Shown here: positions 1-6,109 of the stretch, in pieces
Layout: every line of letters begins with the position of its first letter
Numbering within the stretch: position 1 is the first letter of the stretch
Source: an uncultured Pirellulaceae bacterium
GTDB lineage: Bacteria > Planctomycetota > Planctomycetia > Pirellulales > Pirellulaceae
Direction of reading: 5' to 3'
NCBI GenBank assembly: GCA_934278005.1
Contig: CAKQWG010000147.1
Coordinates: 1 to 7,761 of the forward strand
DNA: 7,761 nucleotides
The notes under the pieces: generated by a model
The model's database searches: none
The model's input: the letters and a program-made list of their open reading frames with translations, nothing else
Told to the model about the DNA's origin: nothing
Position numbers and translations under genes: made by a program

Positions 1-1
1 G

Positions 2-109
2 GTTCCTTACGCGCATTCTGCGAATTTTTTGGAAATGGTTGGTGATTTTCTCTGGACCGCTTGGCTGTTGCTAGCTTCGGACAATTGGTCGTTTAAGAAT
101 GTAGAGTGA
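2..109 (+). other. Possible 3' tail of a gene truncated by the window edge
   Basis: An open frame runs from the window edge to a TGA at 107-109 and would encode about 35 residues containing NFLEMVGDFLW and a hydrophobic run AWLLLA. A second frame (3-74) is also open from the edge and reads like a membrane segment, so neither can be preferred. I recognise no family. It may be a gene end entering from the left or simply an intergenic open frame; the repeat array begins 15 bp after the stop, which fits a gene boundary here. Confidence 0.15.
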
Positions 110-167
110 CCCTGATAGTCCCCTCCTCCTCATTGAAGTAGGGACGGGGGACACTCCTCATTGAAGT

Positions 168-263
168 GGCTGGCAGGTGGAGGACTGAGGGCTAGCAGTC
201 GCTTTGCTTGTAAACCGGCGGCTTACGCGGCCAGCAAGGATGTGCCGCCCGCTGGTCTAAAGA
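168..263. repeat. Long repeat unit, copy 1 (complete)
   Basis: This 96-bp unit starts GGCTGGCAGGTGG and ends GGTCTAAAGA. It directly abuts the short unit at 146-167. It matches copy 2 at about 92 of 96 positions. It contains the palindrome GTAAACCGGCGGCTTAC at 210-226. Confidence 0.9.
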
Positions 264-274
264 TCAATAGGCAT

Positions 275-440
275 GGGGGACACTCCTCATTGAAGTAGTA
301 AGGATAGGGGACACTCCTCATTGAAGTAGGGATGAGTTGGGATGGGGGATACTCGTCATTGAAGTAATGAGTTGGGATGGGGGACACTCCTCATTGAAGT
401 AAGGATAGGGGACACTCCTCATTGAACTCCTCATTGAAGT
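275..440. repeat. Run of short 22-bp repeat units in tandem
   Basis: Six consecutive short units, the last ones truncated, sit here without any long unit between them. Start-to-start spacing is about 29-37 bp because linkers vary from about 7 to 16 bp. The copy at 344-365 has C to T and C to G changes. At 408-440 one copy stops at TTGAA and a second restarts at CTCCTC, the footprint of a recombination or slippage event inside the unit. Confidence 0.85.
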
Positions 441-482
441 GGCTGGCAGGTGGTAGGGATGGGGGACACTCCTCATTGAAGT

Positions 483-578
483 GGCTGGCAGGTGGAGGAC
501 TGAGGGCTAGCAGTCGCTTTGCCTGTAAACCGGCGGCTTACGCGGCCGGCAGGGATGTGCCGCCCGCTGGGCTAAAGA
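483..578. repeat. Long repeat unit, copy 2 (complete)
   Basis: This 96-bp copy abuts the short unit at 461-482. Relative to copy 1 it has GCCTG for GCTTG, GGCAGGG for AGCAAGG and GGGCT for GGTCT. The palindrome is at 525-541 and is unchanged. Confidence 0.9.
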
Positions 579-603
579 GCAGTAGGGATGGGGACACCGC
601 ACG

Positions 604-720
604 TGGCTGGCAGGCGACCGGGCGCTCGGGGGCACTGCACATTGGGCTAAAGGCAGTCGCTTTGCTTGTAAACCGGCGGCTTACGCGGCCAGCAAGGATG
701 GCCGCCCGCTGGGCTAAAGA
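604..720. repeat. Long repeat unit, copy 3 (rearranged)
   Basis: It opens with TGGCTGGCAGG, then about 38 bp of unrelated or decayed sequence replaces the normal interior. It resumes at 653 with GCAGTCGCTTTGC and continues to CTAAAGA at 720. A 2-bp deletion (GGATGGCC for GGATGTGCC) lies near 698. The palindrome is intact at 668-684. The short unit before it is degenerate. Confidence 0.8.
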
Positions 721-821
721 TCTAAGGATGAGGGACACTCCTCATTAGTAGTAAGGATGGGGGACACTCCTCATTGAAGTGGCTGGCAGGAGTAGGGACG
801 GGGGACACTCCTCATTGAAGT

Positions 822-893
822 GGCTGGCAGGTGGCGGACTGAGGGCTAGCAGTCGCTTTGCTTGTAAACCGGCGGCTTACGCGGCCGGCAGGG
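822..893. repeat. Long repeat unit, copy 4 (3' truncated)
   Basis: It abuts the short unit at 800-821 and carries GTGGCGGAC where copies 1 and 2 have GTGGAGGAC. The palindrome is at 864-880. Similarity stops at about 893, so the last ~25 bp (the CCGCCCGCTGG...CTAAAGA end) is missing. This is the right boundary of the array. Confidence 0.85.
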
Positions 894-1048
894 CTACAGC
901 CGCCAACTCATCGCTGCTAGTCATGAGAAACGTTCGCACGCTCAGGACACTCGCTTGGCATCGCAGGAAGTTAGGCCAAGTCGGCATATACCTCGTCGAG
1001 CTTCATGTTCATCTGGACGCGCTTCTGCGATCAAAGCACAGGCGGTAA
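894..1048. other. Unassigned sequence right of the repeat array
   Basis: This is non-repetitive sequence between the array and the end of the MfnF-like gene. A plus-strand frame beginning inside the repeats stays open to a TAA at 1046-1048, and on the minus strand a short peptide MNMKLDEVYADLA ends in TAA. I recognise neither. With no ribosome binding site or family signature, I treat it as intergenic, perhaps a gene remnant. Confidence 0.3.
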
Positions 1049-1054
1049 CAGCTA

Positions 1055-1080
1055 GTTCGTCACAACATTTATTTGTGAAC
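1055..1080 (-). terminator. Weak hairpin overlapping the stop of the MfnF-like gene
   Basis: GTTC (1055-1058) plus ACAA (1062-1065) can pair with TTGTGAAC (1073-1080), leaving a 3-nt bulge and a 7-nt loop that contains part of the TAA stop. There is no run of T after it in the direction of transcription, so it is not a standard intrinsic terminator. It may be an RNA-end structure or chance. Confidence 0.2.
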
Positions 1081-2214
1081 TAAGGTTAGTTGCTCTTGCA
1101 GCAGCCAAGCGACCGCCACGGCCGGAGCGCAGCGGGCGGCCGCGGGTGAGATTCGTTCAGCTAAGTCGATATAGTCGACCACCTGGGGCAGTTGTTGCAA
1201 TGCGGCGCGGGCCAAGGCGGCTCCATGCCCGCTGAGTGCGATCAATGGTTGGCGATTATCGCTGGACTGCACCGGCAAATTGGCGGCGATCGCGCACGCA
1301 ACTTGACTCGCCTGCTTGTCGATCAATTGTCGCGCCAACGTTTCTATCTCACCACCAGTCAGTCTCTCGCAGTCTTCGGCTAACATCCGCGCCAGCCGAG
1401 CGCGCGCATGAGCGACTGTTCTCGGGCGACCGTCGGCAGTGTCAAACGCTGGCTGCCCCGGCGGGTCGTCGGTTGCAATACGCCAGCAGCCATCCGCTGA
1501 ATGCCCAAGTGAAGCAGCAGCATCAGAGACTTCTGCAGCTAAGCCTAACGCAAGGTACGCATCGTCGCTGGTCGCAAAACGCTCGGCGACAAGCGGCCAG
1601 TGCTGCCCATCGATCGTAGCGGCCGACAGGATCGCCGCCGCCGACGTTCGCCCCACGCCAGTATAAACCAACTGCTGCAGCCGCAGTCTGTCGCTGTCCG
1701 TCCGCGCCGCTGTAGCCACGCGGCCTCGCGATATAGGGATCACGTCCACCGTCGTCGAGCCAATGTCTAGCACTAAACACAGATTCTCATCGGCGCATGC
1801 GACACAGCCGGCAACCCAGCTACCCAGCGCGTGCCAGTTGCTGGCGGCGACGTCCCATGGATGGCGGCAAGCTTCACTGGCCGCGAGCCAAGTCCCATCC
1901 ACGCCGTACACCTGCAGCTTCAACTCGGGCATCGCCTCGGTCAATCTACGGAGAATAAATTCGACTCCTATGCGCCGCGTCGCAAAACAGTCGGCCATCT
2001 CGCCAGTCATCGTTACCGCTAGATGCGTGTAGCTCTGGTTGTGCTCGCTACAGAACAGCCGCGACAACTCGCGCACGCGATCGGCCAGCCGATCGGCCTC
2101 GAGCCACATCGCAAATGGACAAGCGGTGCTCCGGCCTGACGCATCCGCAAGCTTGATATGAGCTCCCCCCACATCCACGCCCAGAACTCGAGCCGCCGCT
2201 CTGATAACGCTCAT
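1069..2214 (-). CDS. MfnF-like hydantoinase/oxoprolinase-family protein, H4MPT-linked C1 transfer pathway
   Basis: This is a 381-residue cytoplasmic protein with the ASKHA (actin/sugar-kinase) fold. The phosphate-1-type loop LGVDVGGAHIK lies at residues 11-21, and TMTGEMADCF at 68-77. The phosphate-2-type loop LDIGSTTVDVIPI is at 149-161, YTGVGRT at 184-190, DDAYLALG at 217-224 and the adenosine-type SGHGA at 328-332. TMTGE-ADCF, YTGV-RT and the D-YL-LG block are typical of the family annotated as probable H4MPT-linked C1 transfer pathway protein. Archaeal MfnF of this family joins the furan and tyramine-glutamate parts of methanofuran, so a role in making a methanofuran-like cofactor is inferred. 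The frame is open upstream to 2313, but I chose the ATG at 2214 because conservation starts right after it and a longer start would overlap the kinase gene by 89 bp. It begins 10 bp after the kinase stop, suggesting one operon. Confidence 0.85.
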   Translation of the reverse strand: MSVIRAAARVLGVDVGGAHIKLADASGRSTACPFAMWLEADRLADRVRELSRLFCSEHNQSYTHLAVTMTGEMADCFATRRIGVEFILRRLTEAMPELKLQVYGVDGTWLAASEACRHPWDVAASNWHALGSWVAGCVACADENLCLVLDIGSTTVDVIPISRGRVATAARTDSDRLRLQQLVYTGVGRTSAAAILSAATIDGQHWPLVAERFATSDDAYLALGLAAEVSDAAASLGHSADGCWRIATDDPPGQPAFDTADGRPRTVAHARARLARMLAEDCERLTGGEIETLARQLIDKQASQVACAIAANLPVQSSDNRQPLIALSGHGAALARAALQQLPQVVDYIDLAERISPAAARCAPAVAVAWLLQEQLTLVHK

Positions 2215-2224
2215 AGTAGACCGC

Positions 2225-4174
2225 CTACGCTGTAGTAGCCCTTGCCAGGTCACTGCTGAGCGAGGGTTCATATTGGATGGGCAGTACGATTTGAAAGGTG
2301 CTGCCAGTTCCAAGTTGACTGGACAAGCGCACTTCGCCGCCCAGTAGTTTGCACAGCTCTTTAACGATTGATAACCCCAAGCCGGTACCGGAGTGCTGCC
2401 GCGTCAATCCATCGTTTTCTAAAACTGCATTGCTCTGACGGAATTTCTCAAAGATGACCTCAAAGTCGCTCTCGGGAATCCCCACACCGGTATCCTTCAC
2501 AGTGATATGAAAATACTTTTCCGACAGTCGACCCAATGAAACTGTGACCAAGCCCCCGTCGGGCGTGAATTTGATGGCGTTGGACAACAGGTTGGTCAGT
2601 ATCTGTTGGATTTTCGGTTGGTCTTGAAAGACCTCGTCCAATTCTCCATCGGCTTCGATCTGCAGATCCATGTTCTTCTCGTCCACTAAACTGCGCAGCA
2701 TATCGCACTGCGCACTGACGAGCTGCGCCAGGTTGAACGATGTGGGAGTGACGCGCATCTTCCCAGCTTCGACTTTGGCCAAATCCAGAATGTCGTTGAT
2801 CATAGCCAGCAGCGATGTGCCGCTTTTCTGAATATTGGCGGCATAGCGTCGCTGCTTGTCGGTCAACGACGAGATGTCATGCAATACGTCGCTAAAGCCG
2901 ATAATGCTGTTCAATGGCGTGCGCAGTTCGTGGCTCATGTTGGCCAGAAAGTCGCTCTTGAGGCGATTGGCCTCGAACAGGTGCAAGTTGGCTTGTGCCA
3001 GTTGATCCACACGCACGTCGAGCTCGGAATTCAACTTCTGCAATTTGTCTTGCCCTTCGGTCATGTGTCGCAACATACGATTGAACGCGTCAGCTAACTC
3101 GTTGAATTCGTCTCCAGTGTCGATGTTGACCCGCAAGTTCGAATTCCCGCGGCTAATTTCGTCGCTGACCGACTTCAAATGCTGCAGCGGATTGAGTACC
3201 AGTCGCCGCAGTACCCAGTGCACCACCAGCAGCGTGGCGGCCACGGTTAACATGGCCACCGTAATTAACCAAGCCAAGGTGGCCGGAGTCGCTACTTGAG
3301 TCAGCCGGAAAGGGAGCAGCACTTTTACGACCCAGAATGGAACCTGCTGAGGCCCAAACCGTTCAAAGCGACGGTGGCAAACCAAACAATTCTCCGTAAA
3401 GTTGACCACGTGATAGTAGGCATACCAACCTTCGGGCGGAGTATCTTCGGCGAACCTATTGTTGCCCTCATCGGTCGCTAATAAGGGACCAGCTTCGCGG
3501 AATAATCTCTCCATCTCTAATAGCTGATCGTTGAGCATTTGGCGCGTCAATAACGGATTGTCGGCCAGCGGGAGCGTTGAAGGCAGTGGTGAGAGCGGTG
3601 GGACACTGACTGCATCCGCTGGTGTCGTGGCCACGCCTGCTCCAGAAGCTGCCGCCGGAGACGAAACCGCAAGTTGACGACGCAGCTCGGCGATCTTCTC
3701 CAACCGCTGACGAAAATTGAGCTCCAGATCCTGCAGAAGTTTTGTTTCCTGCGGAGTTGCCGGCAGCTCGGCATAGTCCAAATCAACATATTCCACCTCC
3801 CGATCCAACATCAGAAATTCGTAGCGATAGTCGGGGTTGTCAATCAGATCTCGGCGCAGAATGGCTAACTGATCAGGCAGGAAATAGGAGTTGCGATCCG
3901 GAAAGATGGGTTCGACCTCTCCCGCAGTCCGGCGGTCGACGTGTCGCCAAGCGATCACGGACTGAGCGTAGTCACTGGCCGCTTGCCGCGTGGTCTGCTT
4001 TACCAACGGCTCTGCTACGACATGTAGCACGAACCAGAACGCCAATCCAATGGGGATGACCAGCGCAAAACCCAAAAACAATAGACTCTTGCTCTCCAAG
4101 CTCCAGCCCCGCACCAGCGTTCGCAGCAACCTGCTCAACCAATCGACACCGGCTTGGTACCATCTGGATTTCAT
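2225..4174 (-). CDS. Membrane sensor histidine kinase with periplasmic CxxCH (heme c) motif
   Basis: This is a 649-residue inner-membrane kinase. TM1 is at about residues 31-52, a large periplasmic region at 53-292 and TM2 at about 295-318. HAMP follows at about 319-371, then a coiled-coil linker to about 402. HisKA carries FLANMSHELRTPLN with phospho-acceptor His415. HATPase_c has an N box (LLSNAIKFT, Asn532), G1 (DTGVGIP, 561-567), an F box (FEKFRQ) and G2 (GTGLGLSIVK, 596-605). All catalytic boxes are intact. NCLVCHRRF places Cys263, Cys266 and His267 as a c-type heme site shortly before TM2, as in Tll0287/DUF3365-like sensors, so redox or gas sensing is inferred. A Pro/Ala-rich stretch (about 171-205) interrupts the periplasmic part. 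There is no receiver domain, and no response regulator is nearby. The frame can extend to a TTG at 4204; I prefer the ATG at 4174, though neither has a clear Shine-Dalgarno. Confidence 0.93.
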   Translation of the reverse strand: MKSRWYQAGVDWLSRLLRTLVRGWSLESKSLLFLGFALVIPIGLAFWFVLHVVAEPLVKQTTRQAASDYAQSVIAWRHVDRRTAGEVEPIFPDRNSYFLPDQLAILRRDLIDNPDYRYEFLMLDREVEYVDLDYAELPATPQETKLLQDLELNFRQRLEKIAELRRQLAVSSPAAASGAGVATTPADAVSVPPLSPLPSTLPLADNPLLTRQMLNDQLLEMERLFREAGPLLATDEGNNRFAEDTPPEGWYAYYHVVNFTENCLVCHRRFERFGPQQVPFWVVKVLLPFRLTQVATPATLAWLITVAMLTVAATLLVVHWVLRRLVLNPLQHLKSVSDEISRGNSNLRVNIDTGDEFNELADAFNRMLRHMTEGQDKLQKLNSELDVRVDQLAQANLHLFEANRLKSDFLANMSHELRTPLNSIIGFSDVLHDISSLTDKQRRYAANIQKSGTSLLAMINDILDLAKVEAGKMRVTPTSFNLAQLVSAQCDMLRSLVDEKNMDLQIEADGELDEVFQDQPKIQQILTNLLSNAIKFTPDGGLVTVSLGRLSEKYFHITVKDTGVGIPESDFEVIFEKFRQSNAVLENDGLTRQHSGTGLGLSIVKELCKLLGGEVRLSSQLGTGSTFQIVLPIQYEPSLSSDLARATTA

Positions 4175-4536
4175 ACTCAAGAGCAGACCCGTAGTAGTGA
4201 GCAAATAAAAATGGAAGTGCCCTGGTAAGCCGCGCGTGGCTAGAGCTCTGCGGGCTCACGTTCCGTTACCCACAACCCGACGATATTATGACTCGTTATA
4301 GGTCGGGCGAAAGTCTCTGCGACATTCACTACGAATTGGGCCAGGGATGGAAGACTTCCCATTCTAAGGCACGCACCCCCGACTGGACAGCGCCGCAGTA
4401 GGTTATCGCCGAGACAACAATAGTAGATCGCGGACTAAGCCGACAGGCAGGAACGCTCGGCGAACATCGGTTATCATAGGGTATGCCCTGTGCATGCGGC
4501 GACAAGGTTTACGGATTTCTGGAACAGGTTTCTTCG
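4175..4536. other. Divergent intergenic region between kinase operon and ModA-like gene
   Basis: About 360 bp must hold the promoters of both the kinase operon (leftward) and the binding-protein gene (rightward). I found no convincing pair of -35 and -10 elements for either direction, and no recognisable riboswitch. The one structured element is the inverted repeat at 4276-4307. The right end contains an in-frame ATG at 4483 that could extend the ModA-like protein by 18 residues. Confidence 0.5.
4276..4307. promoter_or_regulatory. Candidate operator: CCCGAC / GTCGGG inverted repeat
   Basis: CCCGAC (4276-4281) and GTCGGG (4302-4307) are perfect 6-bp inverted arms around a 20-bp AT-rich centre. 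On the minus strand that centre reads TATAAC and CATAAT, both -10-like. Such a layout would suit an operator over a kinase promoter. It does not match the E. coli ModE box. This is inference from symmetry and position only. Confidence 0.25.
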
Positions 4537-6030
4537 ATGTCAAAAATGCTGGCCTTAGTAATAGGCTCTTTAACTCTACTAGTTGGACTTTTCTTTGTGA
4601 TGGCCCGCAAGGACGAACCGCCGACTAGCAGCGGACAGACGACGCTGATGATCTACTGCGCGGCCAGCAATCGAGCCGTGATGGAGGACATCCGCAAGGC
4701 CTACGAGGAGGAAACCGGTCGGCAAGTGCAGGTCCAGTACGGCCCCTCACAAACACTGCTCTCCTCGCTGGAGGTCAGCCGCAACGGAGATCTTTTCCTA
4801 CCTGCCGACGACAGCTTCATAAAGGTGGCTCAAGATAAAGAGCTGATAGCCGAAGTCCTTCCCATTGCTACTATGCATGCAGTAGTGGTGGTTCCCCAAG
4901 GCAACCCCAAGCACATCACAAGTTTTGAGGACTTGCTGCGCGACGATGTGCGCTTTGTCCAGGCCAACCCTGACTCCGCAGCCGTTGGCAAACTAACGCG
5001 CGAGCTACTCCGTGAAGCGGGGCTGTGGGACGAACTGCACGCAGCCACCGAGGGCTACCGTACGACCCTGACGGATGTGGCTAACGATCTATTGGTCGGA
5101 GCCGCCGACGCTGGCATCGTCTACGATGCTGTGCTCTCTACGTATCCCGATTTAGCTGCGGTCGAATTGCCCGAGCTAGCCGCAGCTACCTCTCAAGTCT
5201 CCGTGGGTGTACTGAACTTTTCTAGCCAGCCCACCGCCGCGCTGCATTTTGGTCGCTACTTGACCGCCGCGGATCGAGGGTTAGCGCGCTACGAAGATTT
5301 CGGCTTCCGCACCGCTCCAGGTGATCGATGGGCGGATAAGCCCGAGCTAACACTGTTCGCCGGGTCGATGTTGCGACCGGCTATCGAAGCGACGATTGAC
5401 AAGTTCGAGAAGCGCGAAGGCGTCCATGTTTCGCGCAATTACAATGGCTGCGGTATTCTGGTAGCGCAGATGAAAAGCGGTCAGCATCCGGACGCCTATT
5501 TTGCCTGCGATGTCGAGTTCATGCAGCAGATGCAGGAGCTGTTTCCGACCTCGGTCGATGTCTCGCAGAACGAGCTGGTGATCTTGGTTCAGAAGGGCAA
5601 CCCCCACAAGATCAAGTCGCTTAAAGATTTAACCCGGCCGGGTTTAAGGGTAGGCATCGGTCACGAAAATCAGTGCGCCATGGGGTGGATCACGCAGAAC
5701 ACTTTTAAAGAGGGTGGTCTACAGACGGAGGTGATGGCCAATGTCACTGTACAGACGCCGACCGGCGACATGCTGGTCAACCAAATGCGCAGCGGCTCGC
5801 TCGATGCTGCCGTGGCTTATTTAAGCAATGCGGCCGGTTCGGCCGATTTTCTCGACGCGGTGCAGATCGTGGGGATTTCCTGTTCAACGGCCACGCAGCC
5901 TTGGGGGATTGCCACCGACTCGCGCTATCCGCAGACCATGGCGCGGCTGTTCACCGCGCTGGCTTCGACAGAAAGTAAGGCTGCCTTTGCCGCTGAGGGT
6001 TTTAAATGGAATCTCAGCAGTACCGAGTAG
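4537..6030 (+). CDS. modA: Tandem ModA-like periplasmic substrate-binding protein (two fused domains)
   Basis: This is a 497-residue exported or membrane-anchored protein, roughly twice the length of ModA. A signal anchor spans about residues 4-23 (ALVIGSLTLLVGLFFV). Domain 1 (about 35-262) aligns with the molybdate/tungstate-binding protein ModA and keeps residues equivalent to its five oxyanion ligands: Ser44 in AASNR, Ser71 in GPSQTL, Ala in DSAAVG, Val in TDVANDL and Tyr196 in GIVYD. Domain 2 (about 270-497) repeats the fold: AGSM, NGCGILVAQM, FACD, NQCAMG, TGDMLV and VAYLSN. There the second Ser becomes Cys305 and the Val becomes Met. I chose the ATG at 4537 (preceded by ACAGG, 8-nt spacing) because it puts the signal sequence at the N terminus; an in-frame ATG at 4483 would add 18 residues. 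No modB or modC gene adjoins it, so the transporter partners are unknown. Confidence 0.85.
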   Translation: MSKMLALVIGSLTLLVGLFFVMARKDEPPTSSGQTTLMIYCAASNRAVMEDIRKAYEEETGRQVQVQYGPSQTLLSSLEVSRNGDLFLPADDSFIKVAQDKELIAEVLPIATMHAVVVVPQGNPKHITSFEDLLRDDVRFVQANPDSAAVGKLTRELLREAGLWDELHAATEGYRTTLTDVANDLLVGAADAGIVYDAVLSTYPDLAAVELPELAAATSQVSVGVLNFSSQPTAALHFGRYLTAADRGLARYEDFGFRTAPGDRWADKPELTLFAGSMLRPAIEATIDKFEKREGVHVSRNYNGCGILVAQMKSGQHPDAYFACDVEFMQQMQELFPTSVDVSQNELVILVQKGNPHKIKSLKDLTRPGLRVGIGHENQCAMGWITQNTFKEGGLQTEVMANVTVQTPTGDMLVNQMRSGSLDAAVAYLSNAAGSADFLDAVQIVGISCSTATQPWGIATDSRYPQTMARLFTALASTESKAAFAAEGFKWNLSSTE

Positions 6031-6109
6031 TGTCAAAGGCCAATTAGTCTTTCGGGCCAAGAGCCCAGCAGATTATCTAGCCCAGCCTGCAAGGCTACGT
6101 CAGCGAAGT
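6031..6109. other. Convergent intergenic spacer
   Basis: Only 79 bp separate the stops of the ModA-like gene and the helicase gene. Short stems are possible (GGGC 6054-6057 with GCCC 6063-6066; AGCC 6084-6087 with GGCT 6093-6096), but none is followed by a T run in either direction. No intrinsic terminator can be supported, so read-through or Rho-type termination is likely. Confidence 0.4.

Larger units (their letters stand above)
124..893. repeat. Compound tandem repeat array (22-bp and 96-bp units)
   Basis: Two repeat families are interleaved. The short unit is GGGGGACACTCC followed by TCATTGAAGT (22 bp). Full or near-full copies lie at 146-167, 275-296, 307-327, 344-365 (two substitutions), 379-400, 461-482, 759-780 and 800-821. 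Broken copies lie at 124-139, 408-426, 427-440 and 732-746, and decayed traces near 590-600 and 628-644. Linkers resemble AGTAGGGATG or ATGAGTTGGGATG. The long unit (96 bp when complete) follows a short unit directly in three cases. Variable linkers, tandem truncations and lack of unique spacers argue for slippage or recombination-driven expansion rather than CRISPR. Both strands are open in places, but the frames only read the repeat. Function is unknown. Confidence 0.9.

Noticed and set aside
422..748. Plus-strand open frame of 108 codons in the repeat array
   Set aside because: It reads through the repeats, giving repeated peptides (SLKWLAGG, FACKPAAYAAGR); it has no ribosome binding site and is explained by the DNA repeats.
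124..893. CRISPR array
   Set aside because: Repeats are direct and numerous, but linkers are short, variable and themselves repetitive, units are truncated in tandem, and there are no unique spacers or cas genes.
779..1048. Plus-strand open frame of 89 codons at the right edge of the array
   Set aside because: Its first half is repeat-derived and identical to the other repeat frames; the second half matches no family I know.
2215..2313. Longer start for the MfnF-like gene
   Set aside because: It would add 33 poorly conserved-looking residues and overlap the kinase 3' end by 89 bp; the conserved fold begins right after the ATG at 2214.
4281..4302. ModE molybdate-regulator box upstream of the ModA-like gene
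   Set aside because: CGATATTA and CGTTATAG look superficially similar to ModE half-sites but are arranged as loose direct rather than inverted repeats.
5628..5647. Palindrome TTTAACCCGG/CCGGGTTTAA
   Set aside because: The inner 14 bp are perfectly symmetric, but the element is inside the ModA-like coding region (DLTRPGLR) with nothing else to suggest a site; chance in coding sequence is adequate.
6031..6109. Bidirectional intrinsic terminator between the convergent genes
   Set aside because: Only 4-bp stems form, and no T run follows on either strand.
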